This document shows positions 7,731 through 15,024 of a stretch of 16,586 nt of DNA, piece by piece. The DNA lies in NCBI GenBank assembly GCA_003454415.1, contig DMKG01000045.1:1-16586 (forward strand), given 5' to 3'. The notes beneath the pieces are model-generated. The model ran no database searches. It was not told the origin of the DNA and worked only from the letters and a program-made list of their open reading frames with translations. Each line of letters starts with the position of its first letter. The stretch's first letter is position 1. The stretch is from Alphaproteobacteria bacterium. Lineage in GTDB: Bacteria > Pseudomonadota > Alphaproteobacteria > UBA11222. Position numbers and translations under genes: made by a program.

Positions 7731-9074
7731 CTACCCTTCCGCCACCCGCTTGCGGTAGCGCGCAAGATCTTCCGGGTCGATGGCCGCGCGGATATGGGCG
7801 ACGCCCTCTTCATCATGGCGCAGATCAAGCACCTCCGAATGGGCGTGCAGCCACGCAAGATTGGCTCCATCTCCTGCCGGGATTCGAAGCTCGACCGTTT
7901 CGCGCCTTGCCGAGAGCCGGCTGGCGATCGCCTGCAGCAGCGCGTCGCACCCCTCCCCAGTAATGGCCGAAATCGGCAGTACATTCGCGGCGCGCGACGC
8001 GATGTTGCGCACCTCTTCGCGCCGGGCGGGCTCCAGCAGATCGGTCTTGTTCCACACCTCCAGCATGGAATCAAGCTGCCGCTCATCCAGCCCCAAATCC
8101 GTCAGAACCTGCAGGACATCCTGTTTTTGCGCCTGCGTGGCGTGATGCGAAATATCCCGGACATGCACAATCAGATCCGCCTCCAGCACTTCCTCCAGAG
8201 TCGCACGGAAAGCCGCGATCAGATGCGTGGGCAGATCCGAGATAAAACCCACCGTATCGGAAAAAATCACCCGCCGCCCATCAGGTAAATTCACGCCGCG
8301 CATGGTGGGATCAAGCGTTGCGAAAAGCTGATCATCCGCATAAACGCTGGCGCGCGTCAGCCTGTTGAACAGGGTGGACTTCCCGGCATTCGTGTAGCCT
8401 GCGAACGCAATAACCGGATAGGGGACCTTGCGGCGGCCCTTGCGGTGCGCCTCCCGGGTGCGCTTGACCTGATCCAGCTCCCGGGTCAGACGCTGGATGC
8501 GCTCGGAGATTTGCCGGCGGTCGCTTTCGATCTGGGTTTCCCCCGGACCGCCCAGAAACCCCATCCCGCCCCGCTGACGCTCCAGATGGGTCCAGGACCG
8601 CACCAGACGGCTGCGCTGATAGTTCAGATGCGCCAGTTCCACCTGCAGACGGCCTTCGCTGGTTTTGGCGCGGGCGCCGAAAATCTCCAGGATCAGGCCG
8701 GTCCGGTCAATGACCTTCACATTCCAGACCCGCTCAAGATTACGCTGTTGCACCGGTGTGAGCCTGCCATCGACGATCACGACGTCAGGGGAAAGCCCCT
8801 CGATCAGTTCGCCGATCTCAACAAGCTTTCCCTGCCCCAGCAAATGCGATGGCTGAGGTCTAGCGAGGGGCAGGATGATCTTGAAAATGACCTGAAGGCC
8901 AATGGAACTGGCTAAACGCACCGCCTCTTCAAGGCGCGCCTCTGGCGAACGTTCCTGGAGGTTTTCGCCTGAAAGCCCCTGGGATTTCAGATAGGGATGC
9001 AATACAAGCGCCCGTCCCGCCCCTGCGCTACGCCAGGAGTCGCGGGAATGAAGCGATATAGTATCTATCTGCAA
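7731..9074 (-). CDS. hflX: GTPase HflX
   Basis: HflX is a ribosome-associated GTPase that splits stalled or heat-damaged 70S ribosomes. The product is 447 residues as read from TTG. The HflX N-domain is seen in VVIVDGRLTPVQQRNLERVW and VIDRTGLILEIFGARAKTSEGRLQVELA, and the linker in RLVRSWTHLERQRGGMGFLGGPGETQIE. The GTPase motifs follow: G1 GYTNAGKS at 226-233, G3 DTVG at 273-276 and G4 NKTD at 342-345. No ATG or GTG is available: an in-frame TAG lies at 9078-9080, and the TTG at 9074 is the only start that keeps the conserved RALVLHPYL. A GGGG just upstream may serve as ribosome site. It follows hfq as usual, but with a repeat element between them. Confidence 0.95.
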   Translation of the reverse strand: MQIDTISLHSRDSWRSAGAGRALVLHPYLKSQGLSGENLQERSPEARLEEAVRLASSIGLQVIFKIILPLARPQPSHLLGQGKLVEIGELIEGLSPDVVIVDGRLTPVQQRNLERVWNVKVIDRTGLILEIFGARAKTSEGRLQVELAHLNYQRSRLVRSWTHLERQRGGMGFLGGPGETQIESDRRQISERIQRLTRELDQVKRTREAHRKGRRKVPYPVIAFAGYTNAGKSTLFNRLTRASVYADDQLFATLDPTMRGVNLPDGRRVIFSDTVGFISDLPTHLIAAFRATLEEVLEADLIVHVRDISHHATQAQKQDVLQVLTDLGLDERQLDSMLEVWNKTDLLEPARREEVRNIASRAANVLPISAITGEGCDALLQAIASRLSARRETVELRIPAGDGANLAWLHAHSEVLDLRHDEEGVAHIRAAIDPEDLARYRKRVAEG

Positions 9075-9082
9075 ATTCTACC

Positions 9083-9250
9083 CCAGTGACTCAAATCTGA
9101 AGTTTGTCGCCGTCATCCGCCAGAACCGGACGAACTTCAGATTCATTATGGGTAACTGGCGGATATATGATCTAGTGGGATTTTAAGGATTTGAAATTGC
9201 TGTAAGCGGCTGCCGCATATATCGCAGCAACTTCAAATCCGCCACACTAG
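9083..9250 (-). repeat. Intergenic double-hairpin repeat, copy B
   Basis: About 168 bp, homologous over its full length to the copy at 5547-5713 in opposite orientation. In plus-strand order, one hairpin has arms AATCTGAAGTT/AACTTCAGATT (9094-9104, 9133-9143, perfect 11 bp) enclosed by CCAGTGAC/GTAACTGG. After the linker GGATATATGAT comes a second hairpin with arms at 9187-9202 and 9225-9240 (15 of 16 pairs), an inner GCGG/CCGC stem, and outer ends CTAGTG (9172) and CACTAG (9245), a perfect match. It fills the whole hfq-hflX gap; the hfq stop codon TAG lies within the terminal CACTAG. It is the best-preserved copy in the window. Confidence 0.88.
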
Positions 9251-9504
9251 CGGCTGGAAGCTTCCGGCTCCTGCGCCCCTTCAAAAAGGGACAAGGGACC
9301 CGACGGCATGATGGTTGAAATGGCGTGCTTATAGACGAGCTGCGCCTGAGAATCGCGGCGCAGAAGAACGCTAAAATTATCGAACCAGGTGATAATACCC
9401 TGCAATTTTACCCCATTTACCAGAAAGATCGTTAAAGGCACCTTGTTTTTGCGGACAGTGTTCAGGAACACATCCTGCAAATTCTGGGACTTTTCTGATG
9501 ACAT
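9247..9504 (-). CDS. hfq: RNA chaperone Hfq
   Basis: Hfq forms a hexameric Sm-like ring that pairs small RNAs with messages. The 85-residue product has the Sm1 region [31 protein letters not shown] and the Sm2 signature YKHAISTI, with YKH at 58-60. The C-terminal tail is short (about 20 residues), normal for alphaproteobacteria. The ATG at 9504 follows GGGGAC. The final codons SSR and the TAG stop run into the end of the repeat that separates hfq from hflX, so the repeat end sets the last codons. The aminotransferase gene is upstream in the same direction. Confidence 0.98.
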   Translation of the reverse strand: MSSEKSQNLQDVFLNTVRKNKVPLTIFLVNGVKLQGIITWFDNFSVLLRRDSQAQLVYKHAISTIMPSGPLSLFEGAQEPEASSR

Positions 9505-9584
9505 TGCGATGTCCCCATATTGATTTAGAGAGCTTTTCCCGCGCCAAAGCGGAGGCCGTTTATGCTCTAGCGGTTTAAACTCAT

Positions 9585-9613
9585 GATATACCTATATTAT
9601 GTTGCAGTCGCAA
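9585..9613 (-). promoter_or_regulatory. Possible hfq promoter
   Basis: On the minus strand, TTGCGA (9608-9613) and TATATC (9585-9590) stand 17 nt apart, each matching four of six consensus bases, in an AT-rich patch of the 137-bp gap between the aminotransferase stop and the hfq start. The leader downstream would be about 75 nt and could fold through AGAGC/GCTCT arms. hfq often has its own promoter, but this assignment rests only on hexamer similarity. Confidence 0.35.
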
Positions 9614-9641
9614 AAAAAGAAGGGCTGCGTACAAGTATTTA

Positions 9642-10493
9642 TTATAATTTATCGATATAGGCTCTGCGCAACCTCATGGAAACCGGCCCAGGGACGCCAT
9701 CGGCAATGAAATGCCCGTCGATCTCGACGATCGGCATGACAAAATTGGTTGCGCTGGTCAAAAAAGCCTCGCGCGCGGCGATGGCCTGTTCCAGCGAAAA
9801 CACCCGTTCTTCCACTCTCAGCCCCATCTCCCGGGCCAGCGTCAGGACCGCGCGGCGGGTTACCCCCGGCAAGATTTCCGGCCCCAGCGGGTGGGTCCAT
9901 AATTCTCCTTCCTCAGTGACGATCCAGAAGGTCGAAGCGGCGCATTCCGTCACCATACTTTGCCCATCGACGAACAGCGCCTCGAAGGCTCCCGCCTCCA
10001 TCGCCTTCTGCTTGGCCAGCAGGTTCGGAAGCAGCGACACGCTCTTGATGTCCCGCCTGGACCAGCGATTGTCTGTAACGCTGATGACGCGCACGCCTTT
10101 GGCGGCCTGAATATCGCGAATAGTCATGTCCAGCGGACGCGCGGTGATCACAAAAGTCGGTTTCAGATCACGGCTCGGAAACACATGGTTGCGTGGAGAT
10201 GCGCCACGGGTGATCTGCACATAGATCATCCCCCCTCCGGTTATCCGGTTACGGATTAACATCTGCCGGAGAAGCGCCGGAATTACCGCCGGCGACACCG
10301 GCCAGGCGAGCTGCAGCCCTGTCAGGGAATTACCCAGCCGTTCCAGATGCCAGGGCATGTTGGCCACCCGGCCGCCATAAACGGGAAACACTTCATAGAC
10401 GCCGTCGGAAAACTGAAATCCGCGGTCCTCCACATGCACCCTGGCATAGGCCAGGGGTACATAACTCCCGTTTACATAAGCAATTCTGCTCAT
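9642..10493 (-). CDS. dat: D-amino-acid aminotransferase (PLP fold type IV)
   Basis: A 283-residue cytoplasmic transaminase of the D-alanine/branched-chain class IV family, likely interconverting D-alanine and D-glutamate with 2-oxo acids. The PLP lysine is K150 in RRDIKSVSLLPNLLAKQKA, matching the DIKSLNL motif of bacterial D-amino-acid transaminase. E183 in the VTECAASTFW stretch and the phosphate-binding LPGVTR (208-213) also fit, as does the length. YVQITRGASPRNHVFP is typical of Dat. The ATG at 10493 gives the usual MSRIAYVNG start. An upstream in-frame GTG at 10520 overlaps the trkH stop as GTGA and cannot be excluded, but GGAGG and GGGGA lie between the two. It sits between trkH and hfq, a conserved place in alphaproteobacteria. 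Confidence 0.9.
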   Translation of the reverse strand: MSRIAYVNGSYVPLAYARVHVEDRGFQFSDGVYEVFPVYGGRVANMPWHLERLGNSLTGLQLAWPVSPAVIPALLRQMLIRNRITGGGMIYVQITRGASPRNHVFPSRDLKPTFVITARPLDMTIRDIQAAKGVRVISVTDNRWSRRDIKSVSLLPNLLAKQKAMEAGAFEALFVDGQSMVTECAASTFWIVTEEGELWTHPLGPEILPGVTRRAVLTLAREMGLRVEERVFSLEQAIAAREAFLTSATNFVMPIVEIDGHFIADGVPGPVSMRLRRAYIDKL

Positions 10494-10516
10494 AGCGATA
10501 AGATCCCCGCCTCCAT

Positions 10517-11971
10517 TCACGAACGCCAGAAGGCGGGGCTCAGCAAAGTCAGCACTGTAAGCACTTCCATTCTGCCCATGATCATGCCTAACATCGCCAA
10601 CGCCCTTGCCTCTTCTGGAAGCCTGGCGTAAGGCGTCACAGAATCGGGGAAAAAAAAGCCCGCAACGGGTCCCGCATTGGCGATCGACGCCGCCGCTATG
10701 GCGACAGACTGCTCAAAACTTGGACCCGTCAAACTGATGAGGGCAACCCCCAGCACCAGAGTAAAAACAAAAGCAGTGAAAACAACCCACACCCCCGCGA
10801 TCTGGCTCGGACTGACACGCACTCCGCCATATCGAAGGCGCAGGATTGCTCTGGGATCCGTCAGCCTGGCAAGTTCCAGCCATCCCTGCTTCACGACCAG
10901 CCCCACCCGCATCAGCTTGAAGCCGCCGCTGGAGGAGCCTGTCGCGCCGCCAACCAATACGGCGATGCATAAAAGTACGCCAATTATCACCGGGGCTCCG
11001 GAAATATTCCCTGTCCAGAAGCCGCTCGTAGTCAAAAATGAAATACTGTTGAACACCGCCCAGCGGACCGCTCCACGACCTTCCGGGTAGTCAGTAATGA
11101 GCAAGGCGATAAAAATGCTCATAGCCGCCACCAGGCACGCAATTCCCAGATAACGCATTTCGGGATCCAGACTGTACCCACGCCAACGCCCGTTAATAGC
11201 CGCCCAATGCAACACCATGTTCATCGCGCCCAACAACATGAACAGCGCCAGCACCATCTCCGCCATGGGTGAGTTAAAGGCGCCGATGGAGCCGTCTCTA
11301 GTGCTGAACCCGCCGGTGGATATCGCGCTCAGCGCGTGGCAAAACGCATCAAATCGCGGCATTCCCACTGCCCAGAGCCCCAGGAAACATAACAACGTAA
11401 GCAGACTGTAAATCAGGAGCAGGGGACGTACAGCCTGGCGTATGCGGCCAAACAGCGTCTCTCCCGCCCCATGGGGCATGGACGCATATTGCAACTGGCC
11501 TCCGCCAATTTCGAGCGCAGTGAAGATGCTGCTGGCCGCGATAATGGTGAAGAATCCACCATGCCATTGCAGCAGGGCGCGCCATATGAGAATGGCCTCG
11601 GGCTTTCGCTCCAGATGGGTGAGAACGGTCGCGCCGGTCGTGGTGAGGCCGGAGACCGCTTCAAATAACGCCTTGCTGGCGCTAAAACTCACGCCTGAAT
11701 AATATATCGGCGCAGCCGCGAAAAAGGGCAATACCGTCCACACCAGAAAGACAAGCAACAGTGCGCCGCGCAGATTCAGTTCGGCTTCCTTGCCCCGCAA
11801 TCCCGTGATCAGCGCGCCGGCGAAAAAACCACTGATTGCGGCGGCATTCAGGAAGGTTTTCGCATTCTTCGGATCCCCACCCAATAGCGCGGTGAAGGCC
11901 GGTATAAGCATGGAAAGGGCAAGTCCCGCGAGTATCCAGCCGAGAACACACAGCGCAGCGCCAGCTTTCAC
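10517..11971 (-). CDS. trkH: Trk potassium uptake protein, membrane subunit TrkH
   Basis: A 484-residue inner-membrane potassium translocator that works with TrkA. Four pore loops with their filter glycines are visible in order: SGLTTTGAT (107-115), SAISTGGFS (215-223), SFLTTSGF (311-318) and SIANAGP (429-435). Many hydrophobic segments flank them, and the end MIMGRMEVLTVLTLLSPAFW is characteristic. The motif after the first pore reads LLQWHGGFFTI, a little unlike the more common QWxGGxGI. The start is GTG at 11971 with GGAG 7 nt upstream. It is separated from trkA, its partner on the same strand, by about 214 bp that hold a repeat. The aminotransferase follows within 25 bp. Confidence 0.95.
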   Translation of the reverse strand: MKAGAALCVLGWILAGLALSMLIPAFTALLGGDPKNAKTFLNAAAISGFFAGALITGLRGKEAELNLRGALLLVFLVWTVLPFFAAAPIYYSGVSFSASKALFEAVSGLTTTGATVLTHLERKPEAILIWRALLQWHGGFFTIIAASSIFTALEIGGGQLQYASMPHGAGETLFGRIRQAVRPLLLIYSLLTLLCFLGLWAVGMPRFDAFCHALSAISTGGFSTRDGSIGAFNSPMAEMVLALFMLLGAMNMVLHWAAINGRWRGYSLDPEMRYLGIACLVAAMSIFIALLITDYPEGRGAVRWAVFNSISFLTTSGFWTGNISGAPVIIGVLLCIAVLVGGATGSSSGGFKLMRVGLVVKQGWLELARLTDPRAILRLRYGGVRVSPSQIAGVWVVFTAFVFTLVLGVALISLTGPSFEQSVAIAAASIANAGPVAGFFFPDSVTPYARLPEEARALAMLGMIMGRMEVLTVLTLLSPAFWRS

Positions 11972-11995
11972 TTTCTGACTCCGGCATAACGCTGG

Positions 11996-12161
11996 CCAGT
12001 GGAGGGAATTTCAAGGCATCCCACCTGAACACAAATCCGTGAAGCGAATGTCAAATCCCTAACTCCACTAAATCATATACTTGCTGGCGGTCCTTATGGT
12101 TCTACCATCTGCAAACAGGCTGACCAGGCGGGGTGCGTATGGTAGAACCGGACCCTCAGTG
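11996..12161 (+). repeat. Intergenic double-hairpin repeat, copy D (diverged)
   Basis: This stretch fills most of the trkA-trkH gap. It begins CCAGTGG and its first hairpin is closed by AGTGGA/TCCACT (11998-12003, 12064-12069) and GGG/CCC. Then comes the linker CCACTAAATCATATACTTGCTGG, close to that of the copies at 5547 and 9083, with CTTATG in the place of CATAATG. The second hairpin has arms GGTTCTACCAT and ATGGTAGAACC (12098-12108, 12139-12149), perfectly complementary over 11 bp but unrelated in sequence to the AATCTGAAGTT arms of the other copies. The end is a variant, CAGTGA. It is oriented opposite to trkA and trkH. Confidence 0.7.
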
Positions 12162-12185
12162 ATACGGCCGTCATGCCCGGCTGAT

Positions 12186-13562
12186 TTAAAAATATTCAAG
12201 ACTGACCCTGAACATCTGCTCGACTTTTTTAACCATATCCGCGAGCGCCAGAATAACGACCCTGTCGCGTGTGCGGATAATGGTGCCGCCGCGCGGGATG
12301 ATCACCTCGTCGTCCCGGACGATGGCGCCAATCATGACTCCGCGGGGAATGCCCGCTTCCCGGAGCGGCTTTCCGATCACGGTTGCGGTTTCGAGCGCCT
12401 CAGCCTCCAGCACTTCCGCACGTCCGTTATAGAGGCTGTACAGACCGCGGATACGGCCGCGCCGGACATGCTGCAGAATTTTCGAAACGGTGGTGGCCCG
12501 GGGGTCGATGAACACATCAATTCCCAGGGAGTGCATCACCGGCGCATATCCTGGACTGTTGACCAGGGTTATGGCGCGCTGGCAGCCTCCCTGTTTCGCC
12601 AGCACTGAAGCCAATATGTTCACCTCATCGTCGTCAGTGACAGCGACCACAGTTTCAGATTCTTCAACATTCGCTTCCCGCAAAATATCGATATCCAGCG
12701 CATCCCCATGCAGCACCACCGCCCGGGGAAGCTGGTCGGCAGCGGCTTCGGCGCGTTCTTTGCGATGGTCGATGATTTTCAACCGTACAGAGGACTGCTG
12801 GCGCGCAAGCTCCCGCGCGACATATATTCCGACATTTCCGGCTCCAAGAATGATCATACGCCGCGCCGCGCGCTCTTCATGGCCAAAAATCTCCAGACAT
12901 CTTTGCGCGTTTTCCTGCGCCACGATGAAATACGCCTGATCGCCTACCCGCATCTGATCATCGCCCGTCGGAACAAAGAGTTTTCCGTCACGCACGACTG
13001 CGACGATGACAATGCCGAGTTCTGGAAACAATTCAGTTAGCTGGCGCAGCGGCGTATTCACTACTGGACAGTTTTCCTCCAGCCGCGTGCCGATAAGCTT
13101 TACCCGGTCTTCCGCAAAGGGAACCGATTCAAAAGCGCCTGGCAACGCCAGACGCCGCAGCACAGCGCGGCCGACCTCAATTTCAGGAGAAATGATCACG
13201 TCGATAGGCAGGTGTTCCCTGCTGAACAGATCCAGCCATTGCGTCCGCAGATAATCCTGTGCGCGTATACGCGCCACCTTCAATGGAAGATTGAACAGCG
13301 CATGGGCCACCTGACAGGCAACCATATTGACTTCGTCATTCTGGGTGACCGCGATGAGCATATCCGCATCGGCGGAGCCGGCCTGCTCCAGCACTGTGGG
13401 ATGTGAGGCGTGGCCAACCATGCCCCGAACATCAAGCGTGTCAGAAATTTTACGGATAAGCTCCGCATTGTGATCGATAACGGTTACATCATTATGCTCG
13501 GCGGCAAGCTGTTTCGCGATGTTAAATCCAACTTGTCCCGCGCCGCAGACAATAACTTTCAC
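12186..13562 (-). CDS. trkA: Trk system potassium uptake protein TrkA
   Basis: A 458-residue cytoplasmic NAD(H)-binding regulatory subunit that gates TrkH. It has the duplicated RCK architecture: first Rossmann loop GAGQVG at 7-12 followed by the acidic VTVID strand end, and the second at 240-245 (GAGNVG) with LKIIDH after it. Each is followed by a TrkA-C-like domain (LIGTRLEENCPVVNTPLRQL and TVIGKPLREAGIPRGVMIGAIVRDDEVIIPRG). Length is that of full TrkA. The start is GTG at 13562, with AAGGA rather far upstream (11 nt). It lies between ntrX and trkH, the standard alphaproteobacterial arrangement. Confidence 0.97.
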   Translation of the reverse strand: MKVIVCGAGQVGFNIAKQLAAEHNDVTVIDHNAELIRKISDTLDVRGMVGHASHPTVLEQAGSADADMLIAVTQNDEVNMVACQVAHALFNLPLKVARIRAQDYLRTQWLDLFSREHLPIDVIISPEIEVGRAVLRRLALPGAFESVPFAEDRVKLIGTRLEENCPVVNTPLRQLTELFPELGIVIVAVVRDGKLFVPTGDDQMRVGDQAYFIVAQENAQRCLEIFGHEERAARRMIILGAGNVGIYVARELARQQSSVRLKIIDHRKERAEAAADQLPRAVVLHGDALDIDILREANVEESETVVAVTDDDEVNILASVLAKQGGCQRAITLVNSPGYAPVMHSLGIDVFIDPRATTVSKILQHVRRGRIRGLYSLYNGRAEVLEAEALETATVIGKPLREAGIPRGVMIGAIVRDDEVIIPRGGTIIRTRDRVVILALADMVKKVEQMFRVSLEYF

Positions 13563-13617
13563 GTTACATATATTCCTTGATCAATCAGCCATACGCGCGT
13601 AACCGGCGCCCGGCAAA

Positions 13618-15024
13618 CTACTGAGGTTCATCTTCTCCCCTGGAATTGGGATACGCCCCCAGAGATTTGAGCTTACGATGCAATGCCGAACGCTCCATCC
13701 CGATAAAGGCGGCTGTGCGGGAAATATTTCCGCCGAAACGCCCGATCTGAGCAATAAGATAATCCCGTTCGAACATTTCACGCGCCTCGCGCAGGGGCAG
13801 TGACATGGCTACTTCGCTTGACCCGCCACCTCCAGCGCGCAGCAATAATGGCGTCGATGCGCCAAGTTCCGCAGGCAGCATTTCGGCGGTAATGGCCTGT
13901 TCGGCATTGTCGGGCGCAAGAATTATCAGCCTCTCCAGCACATTGCGCAACTGACGCACATTGCCCGGCCAGTCGTAAGTTTGCAGCGTGGCGATGGCGT
14001 CTTCGGTAAGTCGGCGCGGCGGAGTGCGCAAACCCGAAGATATACGTTGCACCAGATATTCGATCAGTTGCGGAATATCCTCACGCCGCTCCGCCAGTGA
14101 AGGCACACGTATTGGAACGACATTGAGCCGGTGGAACAGATCTTCGCGGAAGGCCCCCATATGAATTTTTTCGCGCAAATCCGTCCCGGTTGAGGAAACG
14201 ACTCGAACGTCAACCTGCACCGGGCCGCGGCCGCCAATGCGCTCAAATTTCTGATCGACGAGAATCCGCAATATCTTGCCCTGGGTCGCCAGAGGCATAT
14301 CACCGACTTCATCAAGATAAAGCGTTCCGCCATGGGCGCGCTCAAACAGGCCGATCGTCGGAAGTCCGCCGTTCACCGCCTCGGCGCCAAACAGCTCCAT
14401 CTCCATACGCTCGGGCGCCATATTCGCTGCGTTGACGATGACGAACGGCCCTGCGGCCCGCGATGACTTTTCATGCAGCAGCCTCGCCACAACCTCTTTT
14501 CCGGAACCAGCCGCCCCCTGAATCATTACCCTGCTGCCGGTGGCGGCAACCTTTGCAATTGTTTGACGAAGATGGCCGGCGGCGGAGGATTCTCCTATGA
14601 ATTGCGTTTCGCCCCCCGTCATCTGGCGCAGTTCGCGATTCTCCCGTTTCAGGCGGAAGGCTTCGATGGCCCGGTTGATGGTGACCAGAAGATGATCGGT
14701 CTGAAAGGGCTTTTCGATGAAATCGTAAGCGCCGTTCTTGATAGCTGACACCGCGACTTCCACATTGCCGTGGCCGCTGATCACCACAATGGGCAGATCG
14801 GGATCGTCGCGCCGCAACCGCTCCATTAATTGCAATCCGTCGAGCTTTGATCCTTCCAGCCAGATATCGAGCAGCACCAGCGAGGGCCTGCGCTGGGCTA
14901 TGGAGGCCAATGCGCTATCGGAACACCCGGCGGAGCGGGGCTGAAACCCTTCATCCGAAAGAATCCCCGAAATCAGCTCACGGATATCTGCTTCATCATC
15001 AACAACAAGAATGTCACGCGCCAT
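13618..15024 (-). CDS. ntrX: Response regulator NtrX
   Basis: A 468-residue response regulator that pairs with the kinase NtrY in control of nitrogen metabolism, respiration and envelope-related genes. The receiver domain has acidic residues D9/D10, phospho-acceptor D53 (VLLDIW) and K105. The AAA+ domain has Walker A GAAGSGKE at 170-177 and Walker B TLYLDE at 234-239, with FREDLFHRLNV further on. The C-terminus carries a Fis-type helix-turn-helix (GGNISRTAAFIGMERSALHRKL). The loop between ELFG (210-213) and GLFERAHGG is short and lacks the GAFTGA motif used to contact sigma-54. The ATG at 15024 overlaps the ntrY stop by 11 bp, so translation is probably coupled. Confidence 0.95.
   Translation of the reverse strand: MARDILVVDDEADIRELISGILSDEGFQPRSAGCSDSALASIAQRRPSLVLLDIWLEGSKLDGLQLMERLRRDDPDLPIVVISGHGNVEVAVSAIKNGAYDFIEKPFQTDHLLVTINRAIEAFRLKRENRELRQMTGGETQFIGESSAAGHLRQTIAKVAATGSRVMIQGAAGSGKEVVARLLHEKSSRAAGPFVIVNAANMAPERMEMELFGAEAVNGGLPTIGLFERAHGGTLYLDEVGDMPLATQGKILRILVDQKFERIGGRGPVQVDVRVVSSTGTDLREKIHMGAFREDLFHRLNVVPIRVPSLAERREDIPQLIEYLVQRISSGLRTPPRRLTEDAIATLQTYDWPGNVRQLRNVLERLIILAPDNAEQAITAEMLPAELGASTPLLLRAGGGGSSEVAMSLPLREAREMFERDYLIAQIGRFGGNISRTAAFIGMERSALHRKLKSLGAYPNSRGEDEPQ

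Noticed and set aside
9560..9620. AT-rich stretch with CTCTAGCGG and CATGATATAC before hfq, as a further degenerate repeat copy
   Set aside because: The resemblance is limited to a few bases of the linker and no flanking hairpins are found.
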